A DNA stretch of 64,000 nt from Jiangella endophytica. Lineage in GTDB: Bacteria; Actinomycetota; Actinomycetes; Jiangellales; Jiangellaceae. The stretch is taken from the NCBI RefSeq assembly GCF_003427025.1, contig NZ_QVAI01000004.1:248001-312000 (forward strand), given 5' to 3'. Under the pieces are notes generated by a model. It did not search any database and was not told where the DNA came from. It saw nothing but the letters and a program-made list of their open reading frames with translations. Both the position numbers and the translations under genes were made by a program. Of this stretch, positions 22,936 to 31,436 are shown one piece after another. Every line of letters begins with the position of its first letter. The first letter of the stretch is position 1.

Positions 22936-25251
22936 ATGACTGCTGACACCTGGGCCGGCCCGCACTCCGGGCCCTGGCACGACACCGGCCGGCCGCTCGC
23001 CGAGCGGGTCGACGCGTTGCTGGCCGCCATGACGCCGGAGGAGAAGGCCGGGCAGCTGGGCAGCTACTGGCACCGGCCGGCGGACGACCCCGGCGGCGAC
23101 GTCGCGCCGATGGAGAGCGACATGACCGGGCCGGCCTCGTTCGAGGCGGCGATCGAGCACGGCCTGGGCCACCTCACCCGGGTGTTCGGGACGGTGCCGG
23201 TCTCGGTGCCCGACGGTGTCGCGGACCTGCGCGCCCGGCAGGCCCGGGTGGTGCGGGCGTCGCGGTTCGGTATCCCGGCTATCGCGCACGAGGAGTGCCT
23301 GACCGGGTTCACGGCGTACGGCGCCACCGTCTACCCGACGCCGCTCGCGTGGGGCGCCGCGTTCGACCCCGGCCTCGTCGAGGAGCTGGCCACGGCGATC
23401 GGCCGCGACCTGCGCGCCGTCGGCATCGACCAGGGGCTGTCGCCGGTGCTCGACGTCGTCCGCGACTACCGGTGGGGCCGGGTCGAGGAGTCGATCGGCG
23501 AGGACCCCTACCTGGTGGCGACGGTGGCGGCGGCGTACGTGCGCGGCCTGCAGTCGACCGGGCTGGTGGCGACGCTGAAGCACTTCGCCGGCTACTCCGC
23601 GTCGCGGTCGGCGCGCAACCACGGGCCGGTCGCGATGGGCGCCCGGGAACTGGCCGAGCTGCTGCTGCCGCCGTTCGAGCTGGCGATCCGCGAGGCCGGC
23701 GCCGGCTCGGTGATGCCGTCCTACGCGGCCGTCGACGGCGTCCCGCCCACCGCCAGCCACGCGTTGCTGACGTCGCTGCTGCGCGAGCAGTGGGGGTTCG
23801 ACGGGACGATCGTGTCGGACTACTGGGCGGTCCCGTTCCTGCGGCGCATGCACCGGATCACGGCCGACGACGACGGCGCCGGCCTGCTCGCGCTGGCGGC
23901 CGGGGTGGACGTCGAGCTGCCGGAGACCGTCGGCTTCGCCGGTCTCGCGGCGCGGGTCCGGGAGGGCGCAGTCGTCCTGGACGCCGCGGCTCGCCGGGTG
24001 CTGCTGCAGAAGGGCCGGCTCGGCCTGCTCGACCCGGACTGGGCGCCACGCGCCGATGACGGCGTCGACCTGGACTCCCCCGCCAACCGCGCGCTGGCCC
24101 GCCGGCTGGCCGAGCGGTCGGTCGTGCTGCTGGCCAACGACGGGACCCTCCCGCTCGCGCCCGCCGCGAGCCGGGTCGCCGTCGTCGGCACCACGGCCGT
24201 CGAACCGCGCACGTTCCTCGGCTGCTACTCCTTCCCGAACCACGTCCTGGCCAAGCACGGCGGCGACGACCTCGGCGTGGCGGTGCCAACGCTGCTCGAG
24301 GCGCTGCGCGTGGAACTGGCGGACGCGACCGTGACGCACGCGACGGGTGCGGCGATCACCGGCGACGACCGGTCCGGCGTCGCCGCGGCGGTGGCGCTGG
24401 CGGCAGAGTCGGACGTCGCGATCGTCACGGTCGGCGACCTTGCCGGGCTGTTCGGCCGCGGCACGTCCGGCGAGGGCTGCGACGCGCCGGACCTCACCCT
24501 GCCGGGTGTGCAGGCCGAGCTCGTCGCGGCGGTGCTGGACACCGGGACGCCGGTCGTGCTGGTCGTGGTGTCCGGGCGGCCGTACGCGCTCGGCGACCTC
24601 GCGCCCCGATGCGCGGCCGTCGTCCAGGCGTTCTTCCCGGGCGAGGAGGGCGGCGCCGCGATCGCCGGGGTGCTGTCCGGGCGGGTGGACCCGAGCGGCC
24701 GGCTCCCGGTCGCCGTCCCGCGCACGGCGTCCGGCGCGCTGCCGACCTACCGTGCTGCTCCGCTCGACCAGCGCACGGACGGCATCTCCAACCTCGACCC
24801 GGCGCCGCTCTACCCGTTCGGGCACGGACTGTCCTACACGACGGTGACCTACGAGTCGCTGCTGCTCGACGCGCCGTCGATACCGGCGGACGGGCAGGTG
24901 GAGGTGACGGTGACGGTGCGCAACACCGGCGACCGCCCGGCGGACGAGGTGGTGCAGCTCTACCTCACCGACCACGTCGCCCAGACCGTCCGGCCGGTGC
25001 GCGAGCTGATCGGCTACCGGCGGGTACCGGTGGCCGTGGGCGAGACGCGCCGCGTCACGTTCACGGTCCACGCCGACCGCACCTCGTTCCCCGGCCTGGA
25101 CCTGCGGCGCGTCGTCGAGCCCGGCACGTTCACGCTGGCCGCGGGGCCGTCCAGCGAGACGCTGCCGGTCGGCGCCGAGCTGGAGCTCACGGGCGCGCCG
25201 CGGGTGCTGGACGGCCCGCGCGTCATGACGACCCCATCCCGCCTCACCTGA
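22936..25251 (+). CDS. GH3 family beta-glycosidase, cytosolic
   Basis: A 771-residue three-domain GH3 enzyme: TIM-barrel with KHFAGY (Lys215-His216) and nucleophile Asp295 in TIVSDYWAVP, an alpha/beta sandwich with GEEGGAAIAGVLSGRVDPSG, and a C-terminal fibronectin type III-like domain (VTVTVRNTGDRPADEVVQLY). No signal peptide, so it should cleave imported oligosaccharides inside the cell. AAGGA lies 6 nt before the ATG, 21 bp after the permease stop. Beta-glucosidase, beta-xylosidase or related activity is possible. Confidence 0.92.
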   Translation: MTADTWAGPHSGPWHDTGRPLAERVDALLAAMTPEEKAGQLGSYWHRPADDPGGDVAPMESDMTGPASFEAAIEHGLGHLTRVFGTVPVSVPDGVADLRARQARVVRASRFGIPAIAHEECLTGFTAYGATVYPTPLAWGAAFDPGLVEELATAIGRDLRAVGIDQGLSPVLDVVRDYRWGRVEESIGEDPYLVATVAAAYVRGLQSTGLVATLKHFAGYSASRSARNHGPVAMGARELAELLLPPFELAIREAGAGSVMPSYAAVDGVPPTASHALLTSLLREQWGFDGTIVSDYWAVPFLRRMHRITADDDGAGLLALAAGVDVELPETVGFAGLAARVREGAVVLDAAARRVLLQKGRLGLLDPDWAPRADDGVDLDSPANRALARRLAERSVVLLANDGTLPLAPAASRVAVVGTTAVEPRTFLGCYSFPNHVLAKHGGDDLGVAVPTLLEALRVELADATVTHATGAAITGDDRSGVAAAVALAAESDVAIVTVGDLAGLFGRGTSGEGCDAPDLTLPGVQAELVAAVLDTGTPVVLVVVSGRPYALGDLAPRCAAVVQAFFPGEEGGAAIAGVLSGRVDPSGRLPVAVPRTASGALPTYRAAPLDQRTDGISNLDPAPLYPFGHGLSYTTVTYESLLLDAPSIPADGQVEVTVTVRNTGDRPADEVVQLYLTDHVAQTVRPVRELIGYRRVPVAVGETRRVTFTVHADRTSFPGLDLRRVVEPGTFTLAAGPSSETLPVGAELELTGAPRVLDGPRVMTTPSRLT

Positions 25252-25252
25252 C

Positions 25253-25290
25253 CGTGGGTGGGTGGGGACGGGCGTCCTCAACCACCCACG
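25253..25290. terminator. Hairpin between GH3 gene and convergent DUF1232 gene
   Basis: CGTGGGTGG (25253-25261) pairs with CCACCCACG (25282-25290) around a 20-nt loop immediately after the GH3 stop, and a few bases before the end of the convergent gene. Probable bidirectional terminator without a U tract. Confidence 0.6.
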
Positions 25291-25295
25291 CAGGG

Positions 25296-25685
25296 TCAGC
25301 GGACGCCGAGGAGCCGGCGCAGCAGGTCCGGATTGCCGGGCCAGGCCTCGAACAGCGCCTCGGACGGCACGCTCCTCGCGGCGTAGCGCAGCACCAGCGC
25401 GACCACGACGACGTCGTCGAGCGGGCCGATGACCGGCAGGAACTCCGGGACGAGGTCGATCGGCGAGAGCACCCACAGCATCGCGACCAGCACCGCCACC
25501 TTCGCGCGCCGCGGCACCCGTGGGTCGTGGCGCAGGCGGCGGGCGGCGGTGACGCAGTCGGGCAGGAACCCGGCGAGATCCTTGGCCAGGCCCGGGGGCA
25601 GTCGCCGGGCGAGGAGGAGCAACACCAGCCAGGTGAGGACCACCACCCCGGCCGCGACCAGGATCGCCTGCCACCAGCCGGCCAC
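25296..25685 (-). CDS. DUF1232/YkvA-family membrane protein
   Basis: A 129-residue protein with an N-terminal membrane helix (residues 6-26) and the DUF1232 signature SPIDLVPEFLPVIGPLDDVV. Function of the family is unknown. It is single and diverges from the MerR-type pair. Confidence 0.85.
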   Translation of the reverse strand: MAGWWQAILVAAGVVVLTWLVLLLLARRLPPGLAKDLAGFLPDCVTAARRLRHDPRVPRRAKVAVLVAMLWVLSPIDLVPEFLPVIGPLDDVVVVALVLRYAARSVPSEALFEAWPGNPDLLRRLLGVR

Positions 25686-25704
25686 GGCCCACCTCCGCGA
25701 GGAC

Positions 25705-25736
25705 TTGCAATCGGTACCCAGGTACGGGTTTACCGT
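25705..25736 (+). promoter_or_regulatory. MerR-type promoter with long spacer and central dyad
   Basis: TTGCAA (25705-25710) and TACCGT (25731-25736) are 20 bp apart, too long for normal sigma recognition but typical of MerR-activated promoters, and the spacer holds the dyad GTACC-CA-GGTAC (25714-25725). The next ATG lies 6 nt after the -10, so the message is probably leaderless. The MerR gene is the second gene of the transcript, implying autoregulation. Confidence 0.7.
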
Positions 25737-25742
25737 CGGGGC

Positions 25743-26054
25743 ATGGACATCGACGCCTCGTTCCTCCCACCATCGTGCACCCTGCCCACGGCCGACCGCC
25801 CACTGCGCCTGGCCGAGTTCGCCGGCCTGTTCGCCCGCTCCGCCCGCGAACCGCGGCGTGTCTCGCCGACCCGGCTGCGGCTCAGGCTCGACGACGACCC
25901 CGCCGTCCTCGCCACGGCCCGCGACCTCGCCGTCCGCGAGTCCGCCTGCTGCGCGTTCTTCACCTTCACCTTCGGTGACGGCGGCGTGCTGACGGTGGAC
26001 GTGCCGCCGGCGCGGGCGGCGGTGCTCGACGGCCTGGCGCGGCTGGCCCGATGA
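25743..26054 (+). CDS. Small cysteine-containing protein paired with a MerR regulator
   Basis: A 103-residue cytosolic protein with no membrane segment. It has vicinal cysteines in ESACCAFFTFTF (Cys69-Cys70) and another at Cys12, which could bind a soft metal or react with thiol-active compounds. Its start is set by the MerR-type promoter 6 nt upstream. It overlaps the MerR gene by ATGA. I recognise this as a recurrent MerR-associated protein but know no assigned function. Confidence 0.75.
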   Translation: MDIDASFLPPSCTLPTADRPLRLAEFAGLFARSAREPRRVSPTRLRLRLDDDPAVLATARDLAVRESACCAFFTFTFGDGGVLTVDVPPARAAVLDGLARLAR

Positions 26055-26467
26055 CGTTGCGCAGCGGCGAGCTGGCCGCCGCGGCCGGCGTCAACCTGCA
26101 GACGCTGCGCTACTACGAGCGACGCGGGCTGCTCACGGCGCCGGACCGCACGCTCGGCGGCCACCGCGTCTACCCGGACGGTGCCGTCACCACGGTCCGC
26201 ATCATCAAGGCCGCCCAGCGGCTCGGCTTCACACTGGACGAGGTCGCCGAGCTGGTCGACACCGGCCGTGGACACGCCCGTTCCGACGCCGACCTGCGCG
26301 AGCGCGCCACGGCGAAGATCGCCGAGATCGACGCGCGGATCGCCGACCTCGCCGCCATCCGCGACACGCTCCGCGCGGCCGTCGACGCCGGCTGCCACGA
26401 CCTGCGTGACTGCGCCGGCAGCCCGGACTGCCCGATCCCGTTCACCGGCCTGGCCCACGAGGCGTGA
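26051..26467 (+). CDS. MerR-family transcriptional regulator
   Basis: A 138-residue MerR protein: winged HTH (SGELAAAAGVNLQTLRYYER), dimerisation helix and a C-terminal cysteine cluster, Cys115, His116, Cys121 and Cys127 in GCHDLRDCAGSPDCPIPF. The C-X5-C-X5-C spacing differs from mercury MerR (Cys82, Cys117, Cys126), so the metal or redox signal is unknown. Likely target is its own long-spacer promoter. Confidence 0.9.
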   Translation: MTLRSGELAAAAGVNLQTLRYYERRGLLTAPDRTLGGHRVYPDGAVTTVRIIKAAQRLGFTLDEVAELVDTGRGHARSDADLRERATAKIAEIDARIADLAAIRDTLRAAVDAGCHDLRDCAGSPDCPIPFTGLAHEA

Positions 26468-26468
26468 G

Positions 26469-26500
26469 CGCGCCCCGGGCGCGACGCCGCCCGGGGCGCG
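26469..26500. terminator. 12-bp GC hairpin after the MerR gene
   Basis: CGCGCCCCGGGC (26469-26480) and GCCCGGGGCGCG (26489-26500) form a perfect stem with an 8-nt loop directly after the MerR stop. It also lies just after the end of the 14-codon ORF on the other strand and could serve both directions. Confidence 0.7.
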
Positions 26501-26509
26501 ACCTGGGGG

Positions 26510-26554
26510 TCAGTGCTCCCAGTCCCAGCTGCGGTTCAGGTCACGATCGCGCAT
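26510..26554 (-). CDS. Possible 14-codon peptide overlapping the MFS gene end
   Basis: ATG at 26554 encodes MRDRDLNRSWDWEH and stops at 26510. It starts inside the last codons of the MFS gene in another frame and is preceded by a very strong purine-rich ribosome site (AGGAGG, 4 nt from the ATG, within a longer GAGGAG run). Translation would be coupled to the MFS gene. I know no family for it; it could be a chance ORF. Confidence 0.4.
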   Translation of the reverse strand: MRDRDLNRSWDWEH

Positions 26555-27776
26555 GGCTCCTCCTCTCCTCTGCTCGATGGACGGCCGGGCCGGGCTGGTC
26601 GCGGCCGCGCAGCAACGCCGCCCAGACCAGCACCGCGCCCAGCGAACCGGTGGCCGCGCACGCGGCGACGGCCACCGACGGCGGCAGCAGTTCCGCCAGC
26701 CCGCCAGCCAGCAGGACGCCGATGCCCTGCGCCGACTGCAGACCGGCCGACGCGAAGCCGATGGCGCGCCCGCGCATCTCGTCGGCCAGCTCTTCGGTGA
26801 ACGCCACCTGCGCCAGCACCATGTAGGTCGCGAGCAGCCCGGACAGCGCCCACAACGCCACCGTCACCGGCAGCGGCGGGCCGGCGACCGTCGCCACCAG
26901 TGGAAGCCCGGTCGCGACGGCGAGCGGCGCCGTCAGCCGGTCCCGCCACACCCGCCGCACCCGGGTCACCAGGGCGGCGCCGACCACCGAGCCCGCGACG
27001 TCGGCCGCCATCAGCAGCCCCACGGCGGCCGCTCCGGCGCCGATCTGGTCGGCGTACGGCGCCGCGACGGCCTCCGGGCCCAGGAAGAGGCCGAACAGCC
27101 AGATCAGCGACACCAGCCCGAGCAGCCTCCGGTCACCGACCACCAGGCGCACGCCGGCCAGCGCGAAGCCGGACGGCCGCCGCGCGGCGTCCCCGCCGGG
27201 CCGGTGCGGCCGCAGCCCCCACCGCAGCAGCGCCGCCGACAGCAGGAACGTGACGGCGTTGGCGCCGAGCGCGACGTGCGGCCCGCCCGCCCACATGACC
27301 ACCAGGCCGCCGACGGTGAAGCCGGCGATCTGGGCCAGCCCGTCGGTCGCCGTCATGATGCCCAGCCCGACGGCGAACCGGTCGCCGGTCAGCACGGCCG
27401 GCAGGGTCGCGGTACGGCCGGCGGCGAACAGCGGCTGCAGGCACGTCATCGCGACCACCAGCGCCGCGAGCAGCGGCAGCGGCATCCCGGGGATCGCCAT
27501 CAGCCCGGCGAACGCCGCCCTTGCGACATCGACCGTCACCATCACCGTCCGGCGCGGATACCGGTCCGCCAGCCCGGCCAGCAACGGCGCCGTCACCAGC
27601 GGCGGCAGCAGGGTGAGCGCGTAGATCACTGCCGTCAGCCCGGCCGAGGCGGTCCGCTCGTACACCAGCAGCGCCAGCGCGACCCGGGCCAGCTGGTCGC
27701 CGACGCGTGACTGGGTCTGGGCCAGCCAGAGCACACGGAACTCGGCAACGCCGAACACCTCGCGCCAGCCGGCCAT
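26541..27776 (-). CDS. MFS transporter (MFS_3/enterobactin exporter-like)
   Basis: A 411-residue protein with about 12 membrane helices and the MFS loop LADRYPRRTVMV between helices 2 and 3. N-terminal REFRVLW-like start (VAEFRVLWLAQTQSRVGDQL) is typical of drug or siderophore efflux MFS proteins. GGAGG precedes the ATG. The substrate is unknown. Upstream lie a TACCGT -10 (27814-27819) and three 11-bp direct repeats. Confidence 0.88.
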   Translation of the reverse strand: MAGWREVFGVAEFRVLWLAQTQSRVGDQLARVALALLVYERTASAGLTAVIYALTLLPPLVTAPLLAGLADRYPRRTVMVTVDVARAAFAGLMAIPGMPLPLLAALVVAMTCLQPLFAAGRTATLPAVLTGDRFAVGLGIMTATDGLAQIAGFTVGGLVVMWAGGPHVALGANAVTFLLSAALLRWGLRPHRPGGDAARRPSGFALAGVRLVVGDRRLLGLVSLIWLFGLFLGPEAVAAPYADQIGAGAAAVGLLMAADVAGSVVGAALVTRVRRVWRDRLTAPLAVATGLPLVATVAGPPLPVTVALWALSGLLATYMVLAQVAFTEELADEMRGRAIGFASAGLQSAQGIGVLLAGGLAELLPPSVAVAACAATGSLGAVLVWAALLRGRDQPGPAVHRAEERRSHARS

Positions 27777-27829
27777 TCGTCCCTCCGCGCCGGCACCACA
27801 CCGGCTCGGACCGACGGTAGGAGCGGGCT

Positions 27830-27862
27830 GCTTCAGTCCGTCTTCATCGCGTCTTCATCGCG
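27830..27862 (-). promoter_or_regulatory. Three 11-bp direct repeats upstream of the MFS promoter
   Basis: GCTTCAGTCCG, TCTTCATCGCG and TCTTCATCGCG follow each other without gap (27830-27840, 27841-27851, 27852-27862). The last two are identical. The 11-bp period is that of tandem sites for OmpR/PhoB-class response regulators, such as Streptomyces PhoP boxes with a TTCA core. They lie 10-43 bp upstream of the TACCGT hexamer of the MFS gene. Confidence 0.45.
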
Positions 27863-27882
27863 GCCGGCCGGCGGGCGACGGG

Positions 27883-28275
27883 TCAGCCGGCCGCTCTGTC
27901 CGCCCGGGCGGCCGGCGCCAGCAGCGGGCCGATGCGCCGGCCGCGGACGATCTCCGGCCGAATCCGCAGGCCGTGCCCGTCCGCACTGGACCGCCCGATG
28001 GCGACCACGCACCAGCCGGAACGGCTGACCGGGTCGTACTCGTCGGCCTGGAACGCGACGACGCCCAGCCGGTCGGCCGGCGGCAGCGCGGGCGACGGGC
28101 CGAGCCGCACGACGACGTCCTCGCCGTCGAGCTCGAAGTGCACCGGCTCGACCGCCGGCAGCGCACCCTCGGTGAAGACCAGGCGGCCGATCGGGGCGCG
28201 CGCCAGCAGCGCGTAACAGGCCCGCCGGTCCAGCGGGTCCGCGCCAGCCGGGTCGGCCGGTGTCGAGGGATGCAC
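27883..28275 (-). CDS. PNPOx-fold (pyridoxamine 5'-phosphate oxidase-like) flavin-binding protein
   Basis: A 130-residue split-barrel protein with the core GRLVFTEGALPAVEPVHFEL and GWCVVAIGRSS typical of the Pyridox_ox_2 group; members bind FMN or F420. Two GTG starts fit; 28275 is chosen because it lies 7 nt after a GACCGT hexamer (28283-28288), itself 22 bp from the DosR-type box shared with devR. The mycobacterial DosR regulon also includes such a protein (Rv3129), which supports a dormancy link. Confidence 0.8.
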   Translation of the reverse strand: MHPSTPADPAGADPLDRRACYALLARAPIGRLVFTEGALPAVEPVHFELDGEDVVVRLGPSPALPPADRLGVVAFQADEYDPVSRSGWCVVAIGRSSADGHGLRIRPEIVRGRRIGPLLAPAARADRAAG

Positions 28276-28282
28276 CTGTCCC

Positions 28283-28354
28283 ACGGTCCTCCGAACCGGC
28301 CCGTTCCGGAAGGGACGAAGGTCCTATGACGCCCCCCGCTGGCTGGGGTACCGT
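28283..28354. promoter_or_regulatory. Divergent promoters around a DosR/DevR-type box
   Basis: The box GGGACGAAGGTCCT (28312-28325) is a near-perfect dyad of the DosR type. Rightwards TACCGT (28349-28354) lies 23 bp downstream and 7 nt before the devR GTG. Leftwards GACCGT (28283-28288) lies 22-23 bp away and 7 nt before the PNPOx GTG. The box would be centred near -43 for both, as for an activator, and both messages would be leaderless. Confidence 0.65.
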
Positions 28355-28361
28355 CGTTCGT

Positions 28362-29030
28362 GTGAGCACCGATCGTGTCGTCCGCGTGTTCCTGCTCGAC
28401 GACCACGAGGTGGTTCGGCGCGGCGTGTCCGCTCTGCTCGAGACGGAACCCGACATCGAGGTGGTCGGCGAGGCCGGTACCGCCGACCAGGCCATGGCGC
28501 GCATCCCCGCCCTCCAGCCCGACGTCGCCATCCTCGACGTCCGGCTCCCCGACGGCGACGGCGTCACCGTGTGCCGCGAGATGCGCTCGCGTCTCCCCCA
28601 CCTGCAGTGCCTCATGTTCACCTCCTTCGCCGACGACGACGCGCTCTTCGACGCCGTCATGGCCGGCGCGGCCGGCTACGTGCTCAAGCAGGTGCACGGC
28701 ACCGACCTCATCGGCGCCGTCCGGGCGCTGGCCGAGGGCAAGTCGCTGCTCGACCCCGAGAGCACCGCCCGCATGCTCGCCCGGCTGCGCGACCGCGCCA
28801 CTCGGGCCGACCCGCTGGCCGCGCTCACCGACCAGGAACGGCGCATCCTCGACCTCATCGGCGAGGGCCTGACGAACCGGCAGATCGGCGAGCGCATGTT
28901 CCTCGCCGAGAAGACCATCAAGAACTACGTCTCCAATCTGCTCGCCAAACTCGACATGAGCCGCCGCACCCAGGCCGCAGCGCTGTCGGCCCAGCTCAAG
29001 GCCGAGGCGAAAGACCATCCGGCCGGCTAG
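28362..29030 (+). CDS. devR: DevR/DosR-like NarL-family response regulator
   Basis: A 222-residue regulator closely resembling mycobacterial DevR from memory of its sequence: VFLLDDHEVVRRGV with the acidic pocket, phospho-Asp in VAILDVRLPDGDG, FTSFADDDALFDAV, then a LuxR HTH with LTDQERRILDLIGEGLTNRQ and MFLAEKTIKNYVSNLLAKL. GTG at 28362 is chosen because it fits the promoter spacing and family start; ATG at 28326 abuts the DosR-type box and has no ribosome site. Its probable kinase is encoded at 31418. Together they should control a hypoxia, NO or redox response. Confidence 0.9.
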   Translation: MSTDRVVRVFLLDDHEVVRRGVSALLETEPDIEVVGEAGTADQAMARIPALQPDVAILDVRLPDGDGVTVCREMRSRLPHLQCLMFTSFADDDALFDAVMAGAAGYVLKQVHGTDLIGAVRALAEGKSLLDPESTARMLARLRDRATRADPLAALTDQERRILDLIGEGLTNRQIGERMFLAEKTIKNYVSNLLAKLDMSRRTQAAALSAQLKAEAKDHPAG

Positions 29031-29051
29031 CCGCGCCGCTAGGGTCGTCAC

Positions 29052-31436
29052 ATGACCTCCGACCGGATGACGCTGCCGGCCGACATCGGACGCGGCCTCA
29101 CGACGGCGGAGGTGGCCGCCCGCATCGCCGCCGGGCAGACCAACGACGTCCCCGCCCGGGCCAGCCGGGGCACGTGGGAGATCGTCCGCGGCAACGTCTT
29201 CACCCGCATCAACGCCATCCTCGCGGTGCTGTTCGCGATCGTGCTCACCACCGGGTCGATCCTCGACGGCCTCTTCGGCGCGATGATCGTCGCGAACAGC
29301 GTCGTCGGCATCGTGCAGGAACTGCGGGCCAAGCGCACGCTCGACCGCCTCACCATCGTCGGGCAGGCCCGGCCGCGGGTGCGCCGCGACGGCGTCGCCG
29401 TCGAGTTGGCCCCGAACGAGGTGGTCGCCGACGACGTCATCGAGATGAGCGCCGGCGACCAGGTCGTCGTCGACGGCGAGATCGTGGCGGCCGACGCTCT
29501 GGAGGTCGACGAGTCGCTGCTCACCGGCGAGTCCGACCCGGTCGTGAAGCACCAGGGCGACCCGGTGATGTCGGGCAGCTTCGTGGTGGCCGGCAACGGC
29601 GCCTACCGGGCGACGAAGGTGGGCCACGAGGCGTACGCGGCCCGGCTGGCCGAGGAGGCCAGCCGGTTCACGCTGGTCAACTCCGACCTGCGCAACGGCG
29701 TCAACACCATCCTGCGCTTCATCACCTACCTGCTGATCCCGGCCGGCGCGCTGTCGATCTACAACCAGTTGGCCGGCGACCAGGCGCTGCCCGACGCCCT
29801 GCGCGGCATGGTCGCGGCGCTCGTCCCGATGGTGCCCGAGGGCCTGGTCCTCATGCTGTCCATCGCCTTCGCGGTCGGTGTCGTCCGGCTCGGGCGGCGC
29901 CAGTGCCTGGTCAACGAGCTGCCGGCGATCGAGGGCCTGGCCCGGGTCGACGTCGTGTGCGCCGACAAGACCGGCACGCTGACCGAGAACGCCATGCGGC
30001 TGGCCGAGGTGCGCGACCTCGACGCCGACGCCGCCACGGTGCGCACGGCGCTCGGCGCGCTCGCCGCCGCCGACCCGCGGCCGAACTCCAGCCTGCAGGC
30101 CATCGCCGAGGCGCACTCGGACGACCCGGGCTGGCAGGTCACCGGGGTGGCGCCGTTCTCGTCGGCGCGCAAGTGGAGCGGCGCCAGCTTCGACGGCCAC
30201 GGCGACTGGGTGCTCGGCGCGCCCGACGTCCTGCTGCCGGCGGGCGACGCCACCCGCGACGACGCCGAGCGGACCGCGGCCCAAGGGCTGCGGGTGCTGC
30301 TGCTGGGCCGCTCCGACCGGCCGGTCGACGCCGAGGGCGCGCCCGGCGCCGTCACCCCCGCGGCGCTGCTGGTGCTCGATCAGAAGGTCCGCCCGGACGC
30401 GAAGGACACCCTCGCGTACTTCGCCGAGCAGGAGGTCACCGTCAAGGTCATCTCCGGCGACAACGCGGCCTCCGTGGGCGCCGTGGCCGGCTCGCTCGGA
30501 CTGCCCGGTGCCACGCACACCGTCGACGCCCGGACGCTGCCCGAGGACCGCGAAGCCCTCGCCGACGTGCTCGACGACAACGCCGTCTTCGGCCGCGTGT
30601 CGCCGGACCAGAAGCGGGCCATGGTCGGCGCGCTGCAGTCGCGCGGTCACACCGTCGCGATGACCGGCGACGGCGTCAACGACGTGCTCGCGCTCAAGGA
30701 CGCCGACATCGGCGTCGCCATGGGCGCCGGCAGCCCGGCCACCCGGTCGGTGGCGCAGATCGTGCTGCTCGACAACAAGTTCGCCACGCTGCCGCACGTC
30801 GTCGCCGAGGGCCGCCGCGTCATCGGCAACATCGAGCGGGTCGCCACCCTGTTCCTCACCAAGACGGTGTACTCCGTGCTGCTGGCGTTCATGGTCGGCG
30901 TGCCCGGCCTGATCGGCTTCGACCCGCTGCCGTACCCGTTCTTCCCGCGCCACGTCACCATCACCGGCTGGTTCACCATCGGCCTGCCGGCGTTCGTGCT
31001 CTCGCTGGCGCCGAACACCGAGCGCGCCCGGCCCGGCTTCGTCGGCCGGGTCATGCGCACGTCGGTGCCGGCCGGCATCGTCATCGGGGTGGCCTGCTTC
31101 GTCTCGTACCTCCTCACCTACAGCGGGGCCGACGCGACGCAGGCCGAGCGCACCCAGTCCACCACCACGGCGCTGATCACGCTGACGATCATCGCGCTGT
31201 GGGTGCTGGCCATCGTGGCCCGCCCGTATGCGCCGTGGAAGATCGCGCTCGTCGTCGTCATGGCGGCGTCGTCGGCGCTGATGTTCGTGCTGCCGCTGAC
31301 CCAGGACCTGTTCCTGCTCGACCCGAGCAACACCGGGTTCACGATCATCGGGCTGATCTGCGCGGGTGCCGGCGTCGTGCTGGTCGAGCTGATCTGGGCG
31401 TGGAGCGGGCGCGATCGTCAGGACGAGGCGGACTGA
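29052..31436 (+). CDS. ctpE: CtpE-like P-type ATPase
   Basis: A 794-residue P-type ATPase: TGES in the actuator domain ([12 protein letters not shown]), the membrane motif [14 protein letters not shown], phosphorylation site [25 protein letters not shown] hinge and about ten helices. The sequence follows M. tuberculosis CtpE, described as a calcium transporter, over its length. Note there is no N-terminal metal-binding domain. TAGGGT (29040-29045) is 6 nt before the ATG, so it may be leaderless. It lies 21 bp after devR. Its 3' end overlaps devS by 19 bp tail to tail. Confidence 0.88.
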   Translation: MTSDRMTLPADIGRGLTTAEVAARIAAGQTNDVPARASRGTWEIVRGNVFTRINAILAVLFAIVLTTGSILDGLFGAMIVANSVVGIVQELRAKRTLDRLTIVGQARPRVRRDGVAVELAPNEVVADDVIEMSAGDQVVVDGEIVAADALEVDESLLTGESDPVVKHQGDPVMSGSFVVAGNGAYRATKVGHEAYAARLAEEASRFTLVNSDLRNGVNTILRFITYLLIPAGALSIYNQLAGDQALPDALRGMVAALVPMVPEGLVLMLSIAFAVGVVRLGRRQCLVNELPAIEGLARVDVVCADKTGTLTENAMRLAEVRDLDADAATVRTALGALAAADPRPNSSLQAIAEAHSDDPGWQVTGVAPFSSARKWSGASFDGHGDWVLGAPDVLLPAGDATRDDAERTAAQGLRVLLLGRSDRPVDAEGAPGAVTPAALLVLDQKVRPDAKDTLAYFAEQEVTVKVISGDNAASVGAVAGSLGLPGATHTVDARTLPEDREALADVLDDNAVFGRVSPDQKRAMVGALQSRGHTVAMTGDGVNDVLALKDADIGVAMGAGSPATRSVAQIVLLDNKFATLPHVVAEGRRVIGNIERVATLFLTKTVYSVLLAFMVGVPGLIGFDPLPYPFFPRHVTITGWFTIGLPAFVLSLAPNTERARPGFVGRVMRTSVPAGIVIGVACFVSYLLTYSGADATQAERTQSTTTALITLTIIALWVLAIVARPYAPWKIALVVVMAASSALMFVLPLTQDLFLLDPSNTGFTIIGLICAGAGVVLVELIWAWSGRDRQDEAD

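Noticed and set aside
21961-25803. 1280-codon minus-strand frame
   Set aside because: Antisense to the permease and GH3 genes; composition (long runs of R, G, A, H, Q) is that of a shadow frame.
28273-28292. Second DosR-type box near the PNPOx start
   Set aside because: GGACC and GGGAC here are direct, not inverted, repeats; they include the -10 hexamer of the PNPOx gene.
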